This document shows positions 61,645-64,000 of a stretch of 64,000 nucleotides of DNA, piece after piece; position 1 is the stretch's first letter, and each line of letters begins with the position of its first letter. The stretch lies in assembly GCA_022605405.1 (NCBI GenBank), contig JABYQQ010000030.1, positions 372,001-436,000 of the forward strand. The letters run 5' to 3'. The notes under the pieces were generated by a model, which had not been told where the DNA came from, searched no databases, and worked only from the letters and a program-made list of their open reading frames with translations. Source of the DNA: Earliella scabrosa. Taxonomy: Eukaryota > Basidiomycota > Agaricomycetes > Polyporales > Polyporaceae. The translations under genes were made by a program, and so were the position numbers.

Positions 61645-62507
61645 GCCGGCGGAGCCGGCTTGAGGTAGGAGCACATCTCTTGCTCCATCTGGCCAAATCC
61701 CGCCCTGGTGTCTTGTGAACATAGCTGTATATAGCATTACAGTGTATGGGTAGTCAGCTCAAGACTGGTGTACACCCAGATCGTATGCCAGGTGCTGCTG
61801 GCGGGAGCAAGCCGGTCAACCCGGCTCAAGGTAGAAGCACATCTCGTGCTCCATCCGGGCAGAGTTTGCCGTTGGTTCACTGTGCAACCAGCTTGGGGAG
61901 GCATTATGGTGTCTGGGTGGTCAGCTCAGGGTGGGCGCAGGCCCAGATCGTATCACGGGTGCCACTGGTGTGAGCAAGCCGGTGCGCCCGGCTCGAGATA
62001 GGAGCACATCTCTCTTTCCATTTGGGCAGAGTGTGCTGTCGGTTTGCTCCGCAACCAATTAAGGAAGGCATCACGGTGTCTGGGTGGTCAGCTCAGGGTG
62101 GGCGCAGGCCCAGATCATATCCCGAATGCCACTGGTGTGAGCAAGCCGGTCGACCCGGCTCAAGGTAAGAGTACATCTCGTGCTCCATCCAGGCAGAGTT
62201 TGCCGTCGGTTTGCTGTGCAACCGGCTTGGGGAGGCATTACGGTGTCTGGGTGGTCAGCTCAGGGTGGGCGCAGGCCCAGATCGTATCACGGGTGCCACT
62301 GGTCTGGCCAAGCCGGTGGACCCGGCTTGACGTAGGAGCACATCTCTCGCCCCATCCGGGCAGAGTTTGTTGTCGGTTTGCTATGCAGCCAGCTTGAGGA
62401 GGCATTATGGTGTCTGGGTAGTCACCTCAGGGTTGGCGCACTCTCAGATCGTAGTCTGGGTGCCGCTGGTGTGAGCAAGCCGGTCGACCCGGCTCGAGGT
62501 CGGTGCA
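61645..62507 (-). repeat. ~165-180-bp subterminal repeats, right outer set
   Basis: About five units with GTGTCTGGGTGGTCAGCTCAGG, GCGCAGGCCCAGATCGTAT, GTGCCACTGGTGTGAGCAAGC, a CCGGTCGACCCGGCT-like palindrome and GAGCACATCTC. They are more alike to one another than to the left set, suggesting recent local amplification. Confidence 0.8.
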
Positions 62508-62790
62508 CATCTCCTGCTTCATCTCAGCAGATTCTGATCTAGATATGCTGTGCCACCCACTCTCTACACCCTCCATGATATTTGGTAATTTTGCCAGACC
62601 CCATGGAGAACTAGGGCAAACTCCATGCCCTGGGTTAGATTTGGAAGCCGGCTGGTGCAACCCACCCAATTGTGCGAAACATGAAGTACATTACTAACAG
62701 CGGCAACAATGTAGAGTCAACCATATCATGGCACCATTGCGTATAATGGAGTGAGAGATCATTAGACTACAGAGCTCCAACCGCAGCTAC
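62508..62790 (+). repeat. ~285-bp direct repeat, copy B
   Basis: Second copy of the block at 61104-61385, again preceded by a GCCGG..CCCGGCTCGAGGT(A/C)GGTGCAC palindrome. Confidence 0.9.
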
Positions 62791-63182
62791 TAGGCAGCTG
62801 AACATGTCGCCTTGAGACAGTACAGATACAAGTCGTCATTAAGTACACGGTGTGCTGTCCCTCTGTATGCCTGCTGCTATGCTGCTGTATGCCCATAACT
62901 ATACTATGCATGCTTAAGATACTGTCCCAGACTCTCATCGTATCCAGTCAATGTGTGCCAAAGTTGAGTGCTCTGACCCGGACCAACCGGTTTTGACCGC
63001 ATTCCTGGTGACCCCGCACCGGCCGGTTCATTTGACTGCAATATGGCAAAACACCCCGGCCGCATCACTCCAGTGCCATAGAAATGGTCCCGGCCGGGCC
63101 CGGCTGGTCCACTGGAGTGGGCAATTGTCAGCCCGGCTCATACACTACAGTGAGGTATTTCTACTGAAGTATGTGGAGAAGC

Positions 63183-64000
63183 AGAACCTATAAAAATATG
63201 TAGTTAATAGTGAATACTTGGCTCAGCTGTTACCAGAGTACTTTTAAAACAGTTTCATTGAAGAGAGTTGATTTTTCTGGTCCTAATGGTATATAGTACC
63301 CCATTTATTCATTAGAAAATGGCAGAGATACACATTGAAGTCTGTATTGCTTACTTTACTAGTCTCTGCACAAGTTGTAACTGTTTATGTTGTCACTAAT
63401 TGAGTATTCCCATATTGTAGCCAAGGACTGTATAAACCAAATGATATATAACACTACACCTTTTTCATCAGAAGTGTTTGCACTAGAATCAAAATAAACT
63501 TGCCCAAATTGGTGAAAATAGGCTGCCTCTTACACTTACAAGCATCTGCATGCTGGTTTTGGTAGCTTAGGCACCGGCAGCATTGTCAAGTGGCCATGCA
63601 GATGTCAAAAAGATGACCTACCTTCCCGATATAGGCAAGTTTATTTTGATTCTAGCACATACAGTTTTGATTATAATATTTATTGTTATATACCATTTGA
63701 TTCCCATAGTCCGTGGCTACAATCCAAGATTGTCAGCAGTCACGTGACAATGGACCGCCAGTCACCATCGGCCGAAAATCCGAAGCTGGTCCCAGCCTGG
63801 GTTCGAACCCAGGCTGGGTTTCAGGCCATTTCGGCGCTTATTTTTGATTTATACGGCATACAAGCCCAGTTATAGTCCCCATCACTAGGTGAGTATTACA
63901 TAGCATACTAAGTATAGAATGCAGAACGAAGCTGGACAGAGTGGCAGTGCTATGGGCGGCTAGTAGTTTCCCGCGCGGCTCAGCCAACCTTAGTCTAGGG
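63183..64000. other. A/T-rich non-coding sequence with fold-backs
   Basis: No gene seen. Holds the fold-back at 63414-63723 and a 28-bp palindrome at about 63788-63815 (CCCAGCCTGGGTTCGAA and its mirror). Confidence 0.6.
63414..63723. repeat. fold-back element, ~90-bp imperfect arms
   Basis: The outer arms share ATTGTAGCCA.GGACT and CAAATG.TATATAACA. The inner arms share CTAGAATCAAAATAAACTTG (63484-63505), inverted at 63634-63655. Middle parts of the arms are diverged. The 120-bp loop has no coding capacity. Confidence 0.75.

Larger units (their letters stand above)
55717..63167. mobile_element. candidate large DNA transposon or fold-back element with TIRs
   Basis: The left end (55717-55793) and right end (about 63090-63167) are inverted copies: TCAGTAGAAAT, CCTCAC, then a near-identical block GCCGGGCTGACAATTGCCCA followed by CTCCAGTGGACCAGCCGGGCCC. 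Internally, repeat families recur in mirrored order: ~165-bp units, a flank at 56565-56700, and a 34-bp array on the left; the same in inverted orientation at 61.38-62.50 kb. The centre holds a large palindrome. No transposase is recognisable. Short peptides at 57.70-57.89 kb (-) and 60.02-60.36 kb (+) may be remnants. An 8-bp direct repeat GGAGAAGC lies at 55701-55708 and 63175-63182, just outside the ends; this would suit hAT/KDZ-type insertion but is offset by a few bases from the TIR edges. Confidence 0.65.

Noticed and set aside
55717..63167. CRISPR array (regular 34-bp repeats)
   Set aside because: Eukaryotic sequence; the units are contiguous with no unique spacers and no cas genes are present.
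63760..63830. tRNA gene at the B-box-like palindrome
   Set aside because: Only the T-arm-like hairpin exists; the other arms are absent.

Overview
The window is nuclear DNA of a filamentous basidiomycete, most likely an Agaricomycete. Its genes are GC-rich and compact, split by many 48-80 nt GT-AG introns, and closely spaced on both strands. The families found (Med10, Sec63, Rai1, Pol III RPC1, Spt4, Big1, Kgd4, Rab escort protein) are eukaryotic housekeeping genes, with forms such as DUF4246 and [15 protein letters not shown] carboxypeptidases that are common in mushrooms. I cannot name the genus. The species-level call is inference.

Layout. 1-520: 5' end of a Ric8-like gene (-). 1441-2445: MED10 (-). 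2784-3090: last exons of a small unknown gene (+). 3495-5480: intronless disordered protein (+). 5742-7763: IMP dehydrogenase (+). 8192-9122: APH-type phosphotransferase (+). 10009-13634: large multi-exon unknown gene (-). 14025-16443: SEC63 (-), divergent from a coilin-like gene, 16714-18744 (+). 19562-21357: DUF4246 oxygenase-like (+). 22855-24779: secreted serine carboxypeptidase (-). 25738-26217: KGD4/YMR31 (-). 26478-28403: Rab escort protein (-), divergent from a nucleolin/Nsr1-like gene, 28608-30709 (+). 30969-32528: RAI1 (-). 33480-34460: F-box gene remnant (+). 35176-35911: unknown (-). 36218-39178: sn1-type class 3 lipase (+). 39439-40030: UPF0303 (-). 40373-41501: proteasome alpha1 (-). 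41809-47118: RNA polymerase III largest subunit (+). 47690-48171: SPT4 (-), divergent from BIG1, 48310-49342 (+). 50206-53716: EF-hand protein (+).

From about 53.7 kb to the end I found no convincing gene. This stretch is repeat territory. A candidate 7.4-kb element (about 55717-63167) has terminal inverted repeats, subterminal repeat families in mirrored order, a 34-bp array carrying CCGGCCGGG palindromes, and a 1.57-kb internal palindrome with arms of about 750 bp. Smaller fold-back elements lie at 32628-32959, 54279-54450 and 63414-63723. A dispersed repeat is shared between 22.5 kb and 34.6 kb. The genes are not a metabolic cluster. They are mainly unrelated core functions: transcription (Med10, Rpc1, Spt4), RNA processing (Rai1, Nsr1, coilin-like), secretion and membrane traffic (Sec63, Rab escort, Big1), proteostasis (proteasome alpha1) and metabolism (IMPDH, Kgd4). 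Exon boundaries were read by eye from splice motifs and frame. Where a junction did not close, the entry says so.
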